A DNA stretch of 19,689 nt from DATLFP01 sp035540955. GTDB taxonomy: Bacteria; Actinomycetota; Acidimicrobiia; Acidimicrobiales; CADCSY01. A program made the translations under genes and the position numbers. The DNA is taken from positions 1-19,689 of the forward strand of contig DATLFP010000012.1 in NCBI GenBank assembly GCA_035540955.1. Reading direction: 5' to 3'. Below, piece after piece: positions 6,430 to 15,427 of the stretch. Numbering within the stretch: position 1 is the stretch's first letter; every line of letters starts with the position of its first letter. The notes beneath the pieces are model-generated. The model made no database searches and was not told the DNA's origin. It saw nothing but the letters and a program-made list of their open reading frames with translations.

Positions 6430-6560
6430 GACGCGAGATCACCAGAAGGGTAAGGACGGGTCCGTCGAAGTCGACGCCCATCGTACCCATGCTCGTGCCC
6501 GTTTGAGTGCTCGTCGTGGCGCTGACCTCACGGAGAGCGGTCGTGAGGGCCGCTCGGTGG

Positions 6561-6592
6561 CCGCGGCTCGCGCCGACCGGCGCCGACCGCGG
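6561..6592 (-). terminator. Two-tier hairpin directly after the GGDEF gene
   Basis: Outer arms CCGCGG (6561-6566 and 6587-6592) and inner arms GCGCCG/CGGCGC (6570-6575 and 6578-6583) are separated by a symmetric 3x3 internal loop. The structure begins right after the TGA of the GGDEF gene. It has no U-tract, but it is a good candidate for transcript-end stabilisation or termination. Confidence 0.5.
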
Positions 6593-7942
6593 TCACCGGC
6601 CCCGTTTCGCCGCCCGCATCGCATCAGCGGCCGCGGTCACGACCTCGTCGGCGTCGGCGCCCGGCGCCAGGGGCGCCGAGCCGATGGTGATGCCGACCTC
6701 GACGGTCGCCTCGCCCACGCGCACCGGGTCGGCGGTCGCCCGCCGCAGCCGCTCCGTGAGGTTGGCGATCTCCTCGGGGTCGGTCAGGCCGGGGCACAGC
6801 ACCGTGAACTCGTCGCCGCCGTAGCGGGCGACGAGGTCCGTGGGCCGCACGCTGCGCTGGAGCCGCTCGCCGAGGATCACGAGCACCCGGTCGCCGACGG
6901 TGTGGCCGTGGCGGTCGTTCACGGGCTTGAACCGGTCGAGGTCGCAGAACAGCACCGTGCCCGGCTCGCCGGCGGGCGTCGCCTCCCGCAGGCGTTCGAA
7001 GAACGACCGCCGGTTGGCGAGTCCGGTCAGCGAGTCGATCCTCGCCTCCCGCTCGAGCGAGTCGTGGCCCCGCGCCCACTGCAGGGCCAGCGCCGCGAGG
7101 TCGACGCCCCGGTCGAGGTACTGGGCGTTGAACGTGGTGGCGTCGATCTCCTGGTGGCGCCAGACGACCACCGCGGCGGTCGGTCGCTCTCCCGGCACGA
7201 CGGCGAGCGGGTGCACCCAGCAGCCGGTGGTGCCGGCAGCCGTCGCGGCGGCGGCGATCGGCGCGGGGAGGGCGTCGATCGCCTCGGTGGCGACGGAGTC
7301 GGCCGTGGACATGGCCGCCGCCCACGGCCGTTCGCCGGGCGAGCCGTCGTCGCGGGCGAGGATGCCGCCGGCGTTGCCGGTGATGCCCGCGAACGCGTCG
7401 CCGTCCCACGCCCAGCCGATCTCCACCGTGGCACCGGCGATCTCGCTCGCGACCATGTCGGCGAGATGGACGAGCACGGCCTCGAGCGGTTCGCCCGTGG
7501 CCATGGCCCGCACGGCGCGGTGCAGGTGGCGGTGGGCCGCCCCGCGGAAGAGCTGGATGGCGATGACCCCCGGCACGCCGGTGCGGGCCTCGGTCGCCGA
7601 GGACGCCACGCAGAGGACGATCTCGCCCGACTTGCACAGCACGCCTATGGGGATGCCGGTGCCCAGCCACGCGGGACCGCTGGCGCTCGTCTCCACGAAT
7701 CGGGCGAACGCGTCGATGACGGCGACCTGCGACGGCTCGTCGAGGAACTCGAGCATGTTCCGGCCGACGAGCTCGTCGACCTCCCACCCGGTCAGCTCGG
7801 TGATGCTCGCGCCGACCCACCGGATGGTGCCGGTCAGGTCGATGAGCACGAACGGGCTGACGGCGCTGCCCACCAGCGCTTCGAAGTCGCCCGGTCCCAG
7901 GACGCCGTTCGTGCCCTCCGCGGCCACGTCTAACGTTGACAC
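6593..7942 (-). CDS. PAS-GAF-like-GGDEF diguanylate cyclase
   Basis: This 449-residue protein is predicted to make cyclic-di-GMP from two GTP. A PAS domain (about 18-130) is followed by a GAF-like sensory region (145-295), then GGDEF (300-449). The catalytic domain has the entry motif DSLTGLANRR (303-312), the metal-binding FCDLDRFK (332-339) and an intact GGDEF (375-379). RPTD (366-369) sits at the exact spacing of the RxxD product-inhibition site, so feedback control is likely. No membrane segment is visible, so it is probably cytosolic. The start is GTG 7942; GTG 7927 (codon 6) is an alternative that would suit a leaderless promoter. It is divergent from the DUF3039 gene with only 2 bp between starts. 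The EAL gene downstream offers the opposing activity. Confidence 0.93.
   Translation of the reverse strand: MSTLDVAAEGTNGVLGPGDFEALVGSAVSPFVLIDLTGTIRWVGASITELTGWEVDELVGRNMLEFLDEPSQVAVIDAFARFVETSASGPAWLGTGIPIGVLCKSGEIVLCVASSATEARTGVPGVIAIQLFRGAAHRHLHRAVRAMATGEPLEAVLVHLADMVASEIAGATVEIGWAWDGDAFAGITGNAGGILARDDGSPGERPWAAAMSTADSVATEAIDALPAPIAAAATAAGTTGCWVHPLAVVPGERPTAAVVVWRHQEIDATTFNAQYLDRGVDLAALALQWARGHDSLEREARIDSLTGLANRRSFFERLREATPAGEPGTVLFCDLDRFKPVNDRHGHTVGDRVLVILGERLQRSVRPTDLVARYGGDEFTVLCPGLTDPEEIANLTERLRRATADPVRVGEATVEVGITIGSAPLAPGADADEVVTAAADAMRAAKRGR
7931..7938. promoter_or_regulatory. Overlapping divergent -10 elements
   Basis: TAACGTTG contains the palindrome AACGTT. On the plus strand TAACGT (7931-7936) ends 8 nt before the ATG at 7945, a leaderless-type spacing with no Shine-Dalgarno. 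On the minus strand CAACGT (7938-7933) has a similar relation to GTG 7927 of the GGDEF gene. No good -35 is seen on either side. Confidence 0.45.
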
Positions 7943-7944
7943 AC

Positions 7945-8205
7945 ATGAGTTCGACGTCGTCCTCGCCCCAGCTCAGCGACCCGCTCCTCGACCAGGACCA
8001 GCCGATCGTCACCCACATCGTGGGTCCCGACTACGACGACGCCGGCAACAAGATCCAGGGGGCGGCCAAGGTCACCCGGGCGATGATCGACGGGACGCCG
8101 GTGACGGCGCTGTGCGGGTACACGTGGGTGCCGTCGCGCGACCCGGCCAAGCACCCCCTGTGCGAGGCGTGCAAGGCCATCATCCAGCGCCAGGGCGACG
8201 CCTAG
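7945..8205 (+). CDS. DUF3039 family small protein
   Basis: This 86-residue protein matches the DUF3039 pattern as I know it from actinobacteria: THIV near the start, GTPVTALCGYTWVPSRDP, then a closing CEACK. His24, Cys57, Cys73 and Cys76 could form a single zinc site, which is an inference from their spacing. Function is unknown; the family is cytosolic and found as a single small gene across actinobacteria. The N-terminal 20 residues are a Ser-rich, probably disordered leader. I chose ATG 7945 over the in-frame TTG 7936 because a TAACGT -10 box sits just upstream and makes 7945 a leaderless start. A 31-bp gap separates it from the YbaK-like gene, which has its own -10-like box. Confidence 0.88.
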   Translation: MSSTSSSPQLSDPLLDQDQPIVTHIVGPDYDDAGNKIQGAAKVTRAMIDGTPVTALCGYTWVPSRDPAKHPLCEACKAIIQRQGDA

Positions 8206-8224
8206 GGCGTCGAGTCGGCGCTTC

Positions 8225-8230
8225 TATCCT
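8225..8230 (+). promoter_or_regulatory. Leaderless -10 box for the YbaK-like gene
   Basis: TATCCT fits the TANNNT -10 pattern. It ends 6 nt before GTG 8237, so transcription would start at or beside the start codon. There is no Shine-Dalgarno in the gap and no clear -35. Confidence 0.5.
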
Positions 8231-8236
8231 CGCGGC

Positions 8237-8719
8237 GTGGACGACGTCGAAGCCGCGGTGGTCGCCGCGCTCGACGCCACCGGTCTCCCGTACGAGGCGA
8301 TGCCATGCGACCCCGCCTTCGCCGACACCGCCGCGTTCTGCGAGCGGTACGGGGTGGCTCCCGAGGACTCGGCGAACACGATCGTCGTCGCCGGCAAGAC
8401 CGAGCCGCGGCGGTACGTCGCCTGCGTCGTGCTGGCCACCAACCGCCTCGACGTGAACGGTGCCGTCCGGCGGCGGCTCGGCGTCAAGAAGGCGTCGTTC
8501 GCCACCGCCGAGGAGACCGAGGCGCTCACCGGGATGATGATCGGGGGCGTCACCGCGCTCGCCCTCCCGGCCGAGGTGCCGCTGTGGGTCGATGCCCGCG
8601 TGATGACGCGCCCCACGGTCGTGCTCGGCGGCGGCAGCCGGTCGCTCAAGATCCGCGTCTCACCGGCGATCTTCGAGCACGTCCCGGGCACCGAGATCGT
8701 GGCTGATCTGGCGACCTGA
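8237..8719 (+). CDS. YbaK/EbsC-type aminoacyl-tRNA deacylase
   Basis: This 160-residue stand-alone protein has the YbaK/ProX editing fold. Such enzymes hydrolyse mischarged aminoacyl-tRNAs in trans (for example Ala- or Cys-tRNA-Pro), in the cytosol. Recognisable blocks are ANTIVVAGKTEPRRYVACVV (46-65), NRLDVNGAVRRRLGVKKASF (69-88), GMMIGGVTALAL (99-110, the family's GGVTP-like loop with Ala for Pro), and the C-terminal GGGSRSLKI (131-139). The exact amino acid edited cannot be told. The start is GTG 8237, with a TATCCT box 6 nt upstream and no Shine-Dalgarno, so it is probably leaderless. The GNAT gene follows after 10 bp, and its Shine-Dalgarno overlaps this gene's stop, indicating an operon. 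Confidence 0.88.
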   Translation: MDDVEAAVVAALDATGLPYEAMPCDPAFADTAAFCERYGVAPEDSANTIVVAGKTEPRRYVACVVLATNRLDVNGAVRRRLGVKKASFATAEETEALTGMMIGGVTALALPAEVPLWVDARVMTRPTVVLGGGSRSLKIRVSPAIFEHVPGTEIVADLAT

Positions 8720-8729
8720 GGATGTCACC

Positions 8730-9386
8730 ATGCACGGTGTGATCGTCGAGCCGCTGGCCGCTCACCTCCGGGCCGCGCTCGGCGCCTGGCCGCCGCCCGC
8801 CGACCGGTTGCTGATCACGACCAGCGCGGCCCGGGAGCAGCCCGGCTGGGACGGCGTCGTCCGCCGCTTCCAGGGCCTGCACACCCCCGACGGCGCCGTG
8901 GCGTCGGTCGAGCGGCACGTCCTGTCGGCGTTCGACACCGTCGAGCACCCGCTGGCCGAGGGCCGGGCGGCGCTCGAGCGGGTCCTCGGGCGGCGCGTGG
9001 TCGACGTCATGTTCCGGTGGACCACCGAGGTGCCGGCCCTCGAACCGGTCGGCACCTGGCTGCCGGCCGCCGACGACCGGGTGCCCGCGTGGCTCAAGCC
9101 GTTCGGCGGCGAGGTGCTCGTGGTCCTCGACGGCGACGAGTACGTCGCCGGCGTCGGCCTGAAGCGCCACGACGACCACGTCCGGGAGATCTCCGTCGGC
9201 ACCGACGAGCGGGCCCGCGGCCGCGGCCTCGCCCGACGCCTCGTGGTCACCGCCGCCCGCCGGGTGCTCGACGAGGGCCGGGTGCCGACCTACCTGCACG
9301 ACCTCCGCAACGAGGCGTCGGCGCGGGTGGCGGAGGCCGCCGGCTTCGCCGACCGCGGCTGGCGTCTCCTGGCGGCGATCCCGTGA
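8730..9386 (+). CDS. GNAT-family N-acetyltransferase
   Basis: This 218-residue protein has a GNAT domain in its C-terminal half. The acetyl-CoA loop is RARGRGLARRL (161-171), preceded by the beta-4 strand VREISVGTDE (151-160) and followed by the NEASARVAEAAGFADRGW segment (194-211) typical of the last helix and strand. The N-terminal 100 residues do not show a second acetyl-CoA loop and may shape the acceptor site. Acceptor unknown. ATG 8730 is preceded by GAGG (8718-8721) at 8 nt, overlapping the TGA of the YbaK-like gene. Its own TGA overlaps the GTG of the acyltransferase gene (GTGA, 9383-9386). It is thus the middle gene of a translationally coupled trio. Confidence 0.87.
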   Translation: MHGVIVEPLAAHLRAALGAWPPPADRLLITTSAAREQPGWDGVVRRFQGLHTPDGAVASVERHVLSAFDTVEHPLAEGRAALERVLGRRVVDVMFRWTTEVPALEPVGTWLPAADDRVPAWLKPFGGEVLVVLDGDEYVAGVGLKRHDDHVREISVGTDERARGRGLARRLVVTAARRVLDEGRVPTYLHDLRNEASARVAEAAGFADRGWRLLAAIP

Positions 9387-11352
9387 CCGCCGTCCACCGC
9401 CTCCCGCACCGCCGCGGCCTCGACGGCCTCCGGGCGCTCGCCGTCGCCGCCGTCCTGCTCTACCACGGCGGCATCTCCTGGGTGCCGGGCGGGTTCCTCG
9501 GCGTCGACGTGTTCTTCGCCATCAGCGGCTACCTCATCACCTCGCTCCTCCTCGTCGAGGTGGCCTCGACCGGGGGCGTGGCCCTCGGCGCGTTCTGGCG
9601 GCGCCGGGCCCGCCGGCTCCTACCGGCCGTCGGCGCGCTGCTCGTCGGCGTGTCGGTGGTGGCGCTGGTCGGCGCCCAGGACGCCGTGCACCGGTTGCGG
9701 GGCGACGTGCTGGCCGCGCTCACGTGGTCGAGCAACTGGTGGCAGATCGTCCGGGGCGAGACGTACTTCGAGTCGTTCGGGCGACCGCCGCTCCTGCGCC
9801 ACCTGTGGTCGCTCGCCGTCGAGGAGCAGCTCTACATCGTCCTGCCCATCGCCCTCGGCGTGCTCGCCCGCCGGGGGTGGCTCGCCCGGCGCCGCCGGCT
9901 GGCTGCGGTCGTCCTCCTCGGGGCTGCCGGCTCGGCCGCGCTCCTGCACGTCCTCTGGGACCCGCTCGATCCGTCGCGGGCCTGGTTCGGTACCGACACC
10001 CGCGCCGCCGCGCTGCTGGTCGGCGTGGCCTTCGCCCTGCTGTGGCCGATGGCCGAGCGCCGGCGGTGGGCAGGCCGTGCGCGCCGGAGCATCGACGCGC
10101 TCGCGCTGGCGTCGATGGCGGGCCTCGGCGTCCTCGTCCTCTCCGTCGGCGACCGCGATCCCTTCCTGCACCGGTGGGGCTTCGCCCTGACCGCGCTGCT
10201 CGCCGGCACACTCGTCGTCGCCGTGACCAGCCCGTCGTCGCGCGTGCAGCGCTACCTGGGGATCCGGCCGTTGCGGTGGCTGGGTACCCGGTCCTACGCC
10301 GTGTACCTGTGGCACTGGCCGGTCTTCGTCATGACCCGCCCGGGCGTCGACGTCACCCTCGACGGCTGGCGGCTCTTCGCCCTGCGGCTGCTCGTGACGG
10401 GTGTGCTGGCCGAGCTGTCGTGGCGCGTCGTGGAGCAGCCGGTGCGGACCGGCTCGCTCACCCGGTCATGGCTCGCCCTGCGGCGTCCGGTTCGTCGGCG
10501 GGTCGCCATGACGGCGGCGTCGGCGACGGTGGTGCTGGTCGCCGCGGTCGCGGCCGGTCTCACGGGCTCGGGGCCCGAGCGGCCCGAGCTGCTGGTCACC
10601 TCGGCGTCGGAGGCGACGACGGCGACCACGCTGGTGCGCCTGCCGACCACGTCGACCACGCGGGCGACCTCGACCACGGCGACGACCGTGACCACCACCT
10701 CGGCGGCGGTGGCGACCACCTCGACCACCGCGGTCGCGGTGGCCGAGCCACCGCCCCCGCCGCCCGTCACCGAACCGCCGCCACCGCCCGCCGGGGTCGT
10801 GCTGGCCGTCGGGGACTCGGTGATGCTGGCGGCCAAGGACACGATGACCTCGCTCTCGAACGGGCGCATCTACGTCGATGCCGCGGTCGGGCGCCAGGTC
10901 GAGGACGGCCTCGACCTCCTCCAGCAGTACCGCGACGCCGGCTCGTTCGCGGAGATCTCGGCGCTGGTCGTGCACCTCGGCACCAACGGCCCCATGAGCG
11001 ACGATCTGTTCAACCGGTTGGCGACGATCGTGGACGGCGTGCCCCGGGTCGTCGTGCTCAACGTGCGGGTCCCGAAGCACTGGGAGGAGCAGAGCAACGC
11101 GGCCATCAACGGCGGCACCACCCGCTTCGCGGCCATGCGGCTCGGCGACTGGTACGGGGCGTCGGCCGAGCCCGGCGCGCTGGCGAGCGACGGCGTGCAC
11201 CCCTCGCCCCACGGCGCCCGCATCTACACCTACGTGACGATGCGGGCCCTCGACGACGGGCCGCCGCCGACCACGACCACCACCACGACGACGTCCACCA
11301 CGACGACCACGACCACCACCACGACGGCGCCGCCGGCGCCGCTGCCGTTCCC

Positions 11353-11356
<4 letters not shown>
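9383..11356 (+). CDS. OatA-like acyltransferase-3 / SGNH O-acyltransferase with Thr-rich tail
   Basis: This 657-residue membrane protein probably O-acetylates cell-wall or surface polysaccharide. The N-terminal acyltransferase-3 domain (about 8-355) has RGLDGLRALA, GVDVFFAISGYLITSLLL and WSLAVEEQLY, with many membrane helices. One more helix (376-394) leads out to a Thr-rich (405-449) and Pro-rich (455-469) linker. The extracellular SGNH domain (470-625) keeps GDS (S479), GTN (N535) and DGVH (D603, H606), so both halves look active. The tail (630-648) is 8 Thr, Ser, 10 Thr, then APPAPLPFP: likely an extended, possibly glycosylated stalk. The start is GTG 9383, overlapping the GNAT stop. The TAG stop shares CTAG with the stop of the converging BVMO gene. 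OatA is the closest well-known relative; the substrate is not proven. Confidence 0.92.
10595..10729 (+). repeat. Thr-rich low-complexity linker coding region
   Basis: Imperfect ACC/ACG-rich codon runs encode the Thr/Ala/Ser linker (residues 405-449) between the membrane and SGNH domains of the acyltransferase. The opposite strand is forced into a long valine/alanine-rich open frame that is not a gene. Confidence 0.7.
11270..11326 (+). repeat. ACC/ACG triplet tract encoding poly-Thr tail
   Basis: Nineteen codons, 18 of them Thr (ACC or ACG in mixed order) and one Ser (TCC), form a triplet low-complexity tract 27 bp before the stop region. It could change length by slippage in frame. Confidence 0.85.
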
Positions 11357-13134
<1,778 letters not shown>

Positions 13135-13149
13135 GTCAGGTATTCTGGC

Positions 13150-14058
13150 TCAGAACGGGTAGTCGACGCCGGTCAGCTGCTCGGAGAGCTCCCACAGGCG
13201 GTGGGCGTCCTCGGGGTTGCGGGCCGCCGCCGTGCACCCGACCCGTGTGGGGTGACCGGCCCGCTCGAAGCGACCGTCGGGCCCGAAGTAGGCGCCGCCG
13301 GTCACGTCGGGCATGGTGGCGGCGTAGAGCTGGGGGAGGGCGCCCATCTCGTCGCTCTGTGCGAGGAACCGGTTGCCCAGCTCGGCCAGCTTCTTCGTGG
13401 CACCGGCGCCCGACTGCAGGTGGGTGGCGGCCCATCCGGGGTGGGCGGCGGTGGAGACGAGCGACGTTCCCGCGGCGCGGGCCCGGCGGTCGAGCTCGTG
13501 CACGAACAGGAGGTTGGCGAGCTTGGACTGCCCGTAGGCGCGCCAGCGCTGGTAGCCGCGGGACCACTGCAGGTCGTCCCACCGCATGCGCCCCGTGCGG
13601 TGGGCCTGCGACGAGGTGGTGACGACTCGGGCTTCGGGGGCCCGGAGGAGCGCCGGCAGCAGCAGGCCGGTGAGGGCGAAGTGGCCCAGGTGGTTGGTGC
13701 CGAGCTGCAGCTCGAAGCCCTGGGCGGTCGCGCCATGGGGCACGGCCATGATGCCGGCGTTGTTCATCAGCACGTCGAGCCGCGCCACGCGGGCGGTCAC
13801 GTCGTCCGCCGCGGCGCGGACGGACTCGAGGTCGGCCAGGTCGAGGGCGACCGTCTCGGGTGCCGGCCCGGTGGCGACCCTCCCGACCTCGTCGAGAGCC
13901 CGGGCTGCCCGCTCCGGGTTCCGGCACCCGAGGAGCACGCGCGCGCCGCGGGCGGCCAGTGCTTGGGACGAGCGCAGCCCCAGCCCGCTGTTGGCGCCGG
14001 TCACGAGGATCGTGCGCCCGGTCTGGTCGGGGATGTCGTCGGCGGTCCATCGAGTCAC
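13150..14058 (-). CDS. SDR-family oxidoreductase (retinol-dehydrogenase-like)
   Basis: This 302-residue short-chain dehydrogenase has the cofactor motif TGANSGLG (20-27), NNAG (99-102), and active-site N122, S150 and YxxxK (Y175, K179). All four catalytic residues are present. Arg46 after the second strand (GCRNPERA) suggests NADP(H) preference. Sequence style resembles the WWOX/retinol dehydrogenase/protochlorophyllide-reductase-like branch of classical SDRs, which is broad in substrate. The start is GTG 14058, with no clear Shine-Dalgarno. It precedes the BVMO gene by 15 bp on the same strand, suggesting alcohol-to-ketone followed by ketone-to-ester chemistry. A strong hairpin and 87-bp gap separate it from the upstream methyltransferase gene, so it probably has its own promoter, though I cannot identify one. 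Confidence 0.92.
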   Translation of the reverse strand: MTRWTADDIPDQTGRTILVTGANSGLGLRSSQALAARGARVLLGCRNPERAARALDEVGRVATGPAPETVALDLADLESVRAAADDVTARVARLDVLMNNAGIMAVPHGATAQGFELQLGTNHLGHFALTGLLLPALLRAPEARVVTTSSQAHRTGRMRWDDLQWSRGYQRWRAYGQSKLANLLFVHELDRRARAAGTSLVSTAAHPGWAATHLQSGAGATKKLAELGNRFLAQSDEMGALPQLYAATMPDVTGGAYFGPDGRFERAGHPTRVGCTAAARNPEDAHRLWELSEQLTGVDYPF

Positions 14059-14070
14059 CGCCGCAGTCTG

Positions 14071-14100
14071 TCCCGACTCGCCCCGTTCGATCCCGTTCTG
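14071..14100. repeat. Three in-phase decamers upstream of the SDR gene
   Basis: TCCCGACTCG, CCCCGTTCGA and TCCCGTTCTG lie head to tail with CCCG at the same place in each 10-bp unit; the last two share CCCGTTC exactly. Sitting 13 bp before the SDR start, they could be a regulator site with one-turn spacing. Confidence 0.35.
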
Positions 14101-14140
14101 TGTCGCCTCACCCGTCGATACCGCGGGTGGATCGACACAG
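14098..14140 (-). terminator. Strong hairpin after the CFA-synthase-type gene
   Basis: CTGTGTCG (14098-14105) pairs perfectly with CGACACAG (14133-14140). After a 3x3 internal loop, CACCCG (14109-14114) pairs with CGGGTG (14124-14129) around a 9-nt loop. It lies 5 bp after the stop at 14146 and lacks a U-tract. It probably marks the end of the MarR-ABC-methyltransferase unit. Confidence 0.65.
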
Positions 14141-14145
14141 AAGCG

Positions 14146-15390
14146 TCAGGACCAGGCCTCGCGGGTGAGGGGGAGCGCGGCGTCGCCGTCGGCGGTGGGC
14201 TTCACGGCGAGGACCTGGTGGATCGCGGTGCGGCCCGACTCGAAGTTCACCGCCGACGCCGCCATGTAGAGCCGCCACACCCGGGCCCGACCCGGTCCGG
14301 CCAGCGCCACGGCGTCGTCCCAGCGGCCCTCGAGGTTGGCGACCCAGTGCCGCAGGGTCTTGGCGTAGTGCTCCCGCAGGCCATGGACGTCGCGCACCTC
14401 GAAGCCGACGTCGGCCATGCGGCTCACCACCCGGCCGACCTCGTGGAGCTCGCCGTCGGGGAACACGTAGCGGTCGATGAACGAGCCCCGGTCGAAGCCG
14501 CCCTCGCCGCGAGGCCGGGAGATGCCGTGGTTGAGGAGCCGGCCGCCGGGCGGCAGGAGGGCGAGCAACCGCTCGAAGTACTCCTCGAGCCGGGCCAGGC
14601 CGACGTGCTCGAACATGCCGATGCTCGAGATGGCGTCGAAGGGCCCGTCTCGGATGTCGCGGTAGTCCTGGACCCGCACCTCGACGCGATCGCCGAGCCC
14701 GGCCTCGGCGATGCGCTTGGTCGCCAGCTCGTGCTGCGACGGCGACAGTGTGACGCCGACCGCCTCGACCCCGTGGTGGCGGGCAGCGTGCAGCACCATG
14801 CCACCCCACCCGCAGCCGACGTCCAGCAGCCGCATGCCCGGCTCGAGCCCGAGCTTCTGGCAGATGAGCTCGTACTTCGACTCCTGGGCGTCGTCGAGGG
14901 TCATGTGCTCGTCGCGGAAGTACGCGCACGAGTAGGTCATCGTCGGACCGAGCACGAGCCGGTAGAAGTCGTTGGACACGTCGTAGTGGTGGCGGATGGC
15001 GGCGGCGTCGCGCTGGCGCGAGTGGCGCCGGCCCCTCAGCCGCGCTTCCTCGGGCGGGACCGGTGGCTTCCGACCGATGAGGTCGAGCTTGCGGGCCGCG
15101 GACAAGAGGGCGGGGATGGCGCGGGGCCCGAGCTCGGGGGCTTCGGACTTCAGCTGCAAGAGGTCGTAGATGTCGCCTTCCAGGTCGAGCTGGCCGGCGA
15201 CGTAGGCCCGTCCCAGCCCGAGCTCGTTCGGTGCCCAAAGCAGGTGCTTGATCGCCTCGGGCGATCGCACCACGACCGTGGTCGCGCCCGCGCCGATGCT
15301 GCTCCCGTCCCAGAAGCGGACGGCGACGGGCACCTCGGGGCCGAGCAGGCGGCCCACGATCGGCTCGAGCAGTGACGCAGCGGACGTCAC
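14146..15390 (-). CDS. Cyclopropane-fatty-acyl-phospholipid synthase family methyltransferase
   Basis: This 414-residue protein has the full CFA-synthase layout: an N-terminal lipid-binding region (1-110) and a C-terminal SAM-dependent methyltransferase. Motifs are HYDVSNDFYRLVLG (135-148), YSCAYF with C155 (153-158), the SAM loop LLDVGCGWGG (188-197), and SIGMFEHVG with E261 (256-264). FIDRYVFPDGEL (304-315) follows. C155 and E261 correspond to residues known to be important in E. coli Cfa. It would modify double bonds of membrane phospholipid acyl chains, giving cyclopropane or methyl-branched chains. The start is GTG 15390; GTG 15396 is also possible. The gap from the upstream ABC gene is 37 bp with no hairpin, so it probably belongs to the same operon. 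Confidence 0.92.
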   Translation of the reverse strand: MTSAASLLEPIVGRLLGPEVPVAVRFWDGSSIGAGATTVVVRSPEAIKHLLWAPNELGLGRAYVAGQLDLEGDIYDLLQLKSEAPELGPRAIPALLSAARKLDLIGRKPPVPPEEARLRGRRHSRQRDAAAIRHHYDVSNDFYRLVLGPTMTYSCAYFRDEHMTLDDAQESKYELICQKLGLEPGMRLLDVGCGWGGMVLHAARHHGVEAVGVTLSPSQHELATKRIAEAGLGDRVEVRVQDYRDIRDGPFDAISSIGMFEHVGLARLEEYFERLLALLPPGGRLLNHGISRPRGEGGFDRGSFIDRYVFPDGELHEVGRVVSRMADVGFEVRDVHGLREHYAKTLRHWVANLEGRWDDAVALAGPGRARVWRLYMAASAVNFESGRTAIHQVLAVKPTADGDAALPLTREAWS

Positions 15391-15427
15391 GACCACCAGT
15401 CCAGCACAAGCAGCGCGGCCGGTGCCG

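Noticed and set aside
4093..6453. A 786-codon plus-strand open frame opposite the receiver-EAL gene.
   Set aside because: It is an antisense shadow: the minus-strand frame carries complete EAL, PAS and winged-helix motifs, while this one has none.
9017..9382. An upstream extension of the acyltransferase gene into the GNAT gene.
   Set aside because: It reads as Arg/Pro-rich shadow of the GNAT gene. RGLDGLRA near the new N-terminus fits the start at GTG 9383, which overlaps the GNAT stop.
13136..14050. An alternative minus-strand frame over the SDR gene starting with an ATG.
   Set aside because: It is Arg/Pro-rich nonsense in another frame. The frame starting at GTG 14058 has the complete SDR cofactor and catalytic motifs.
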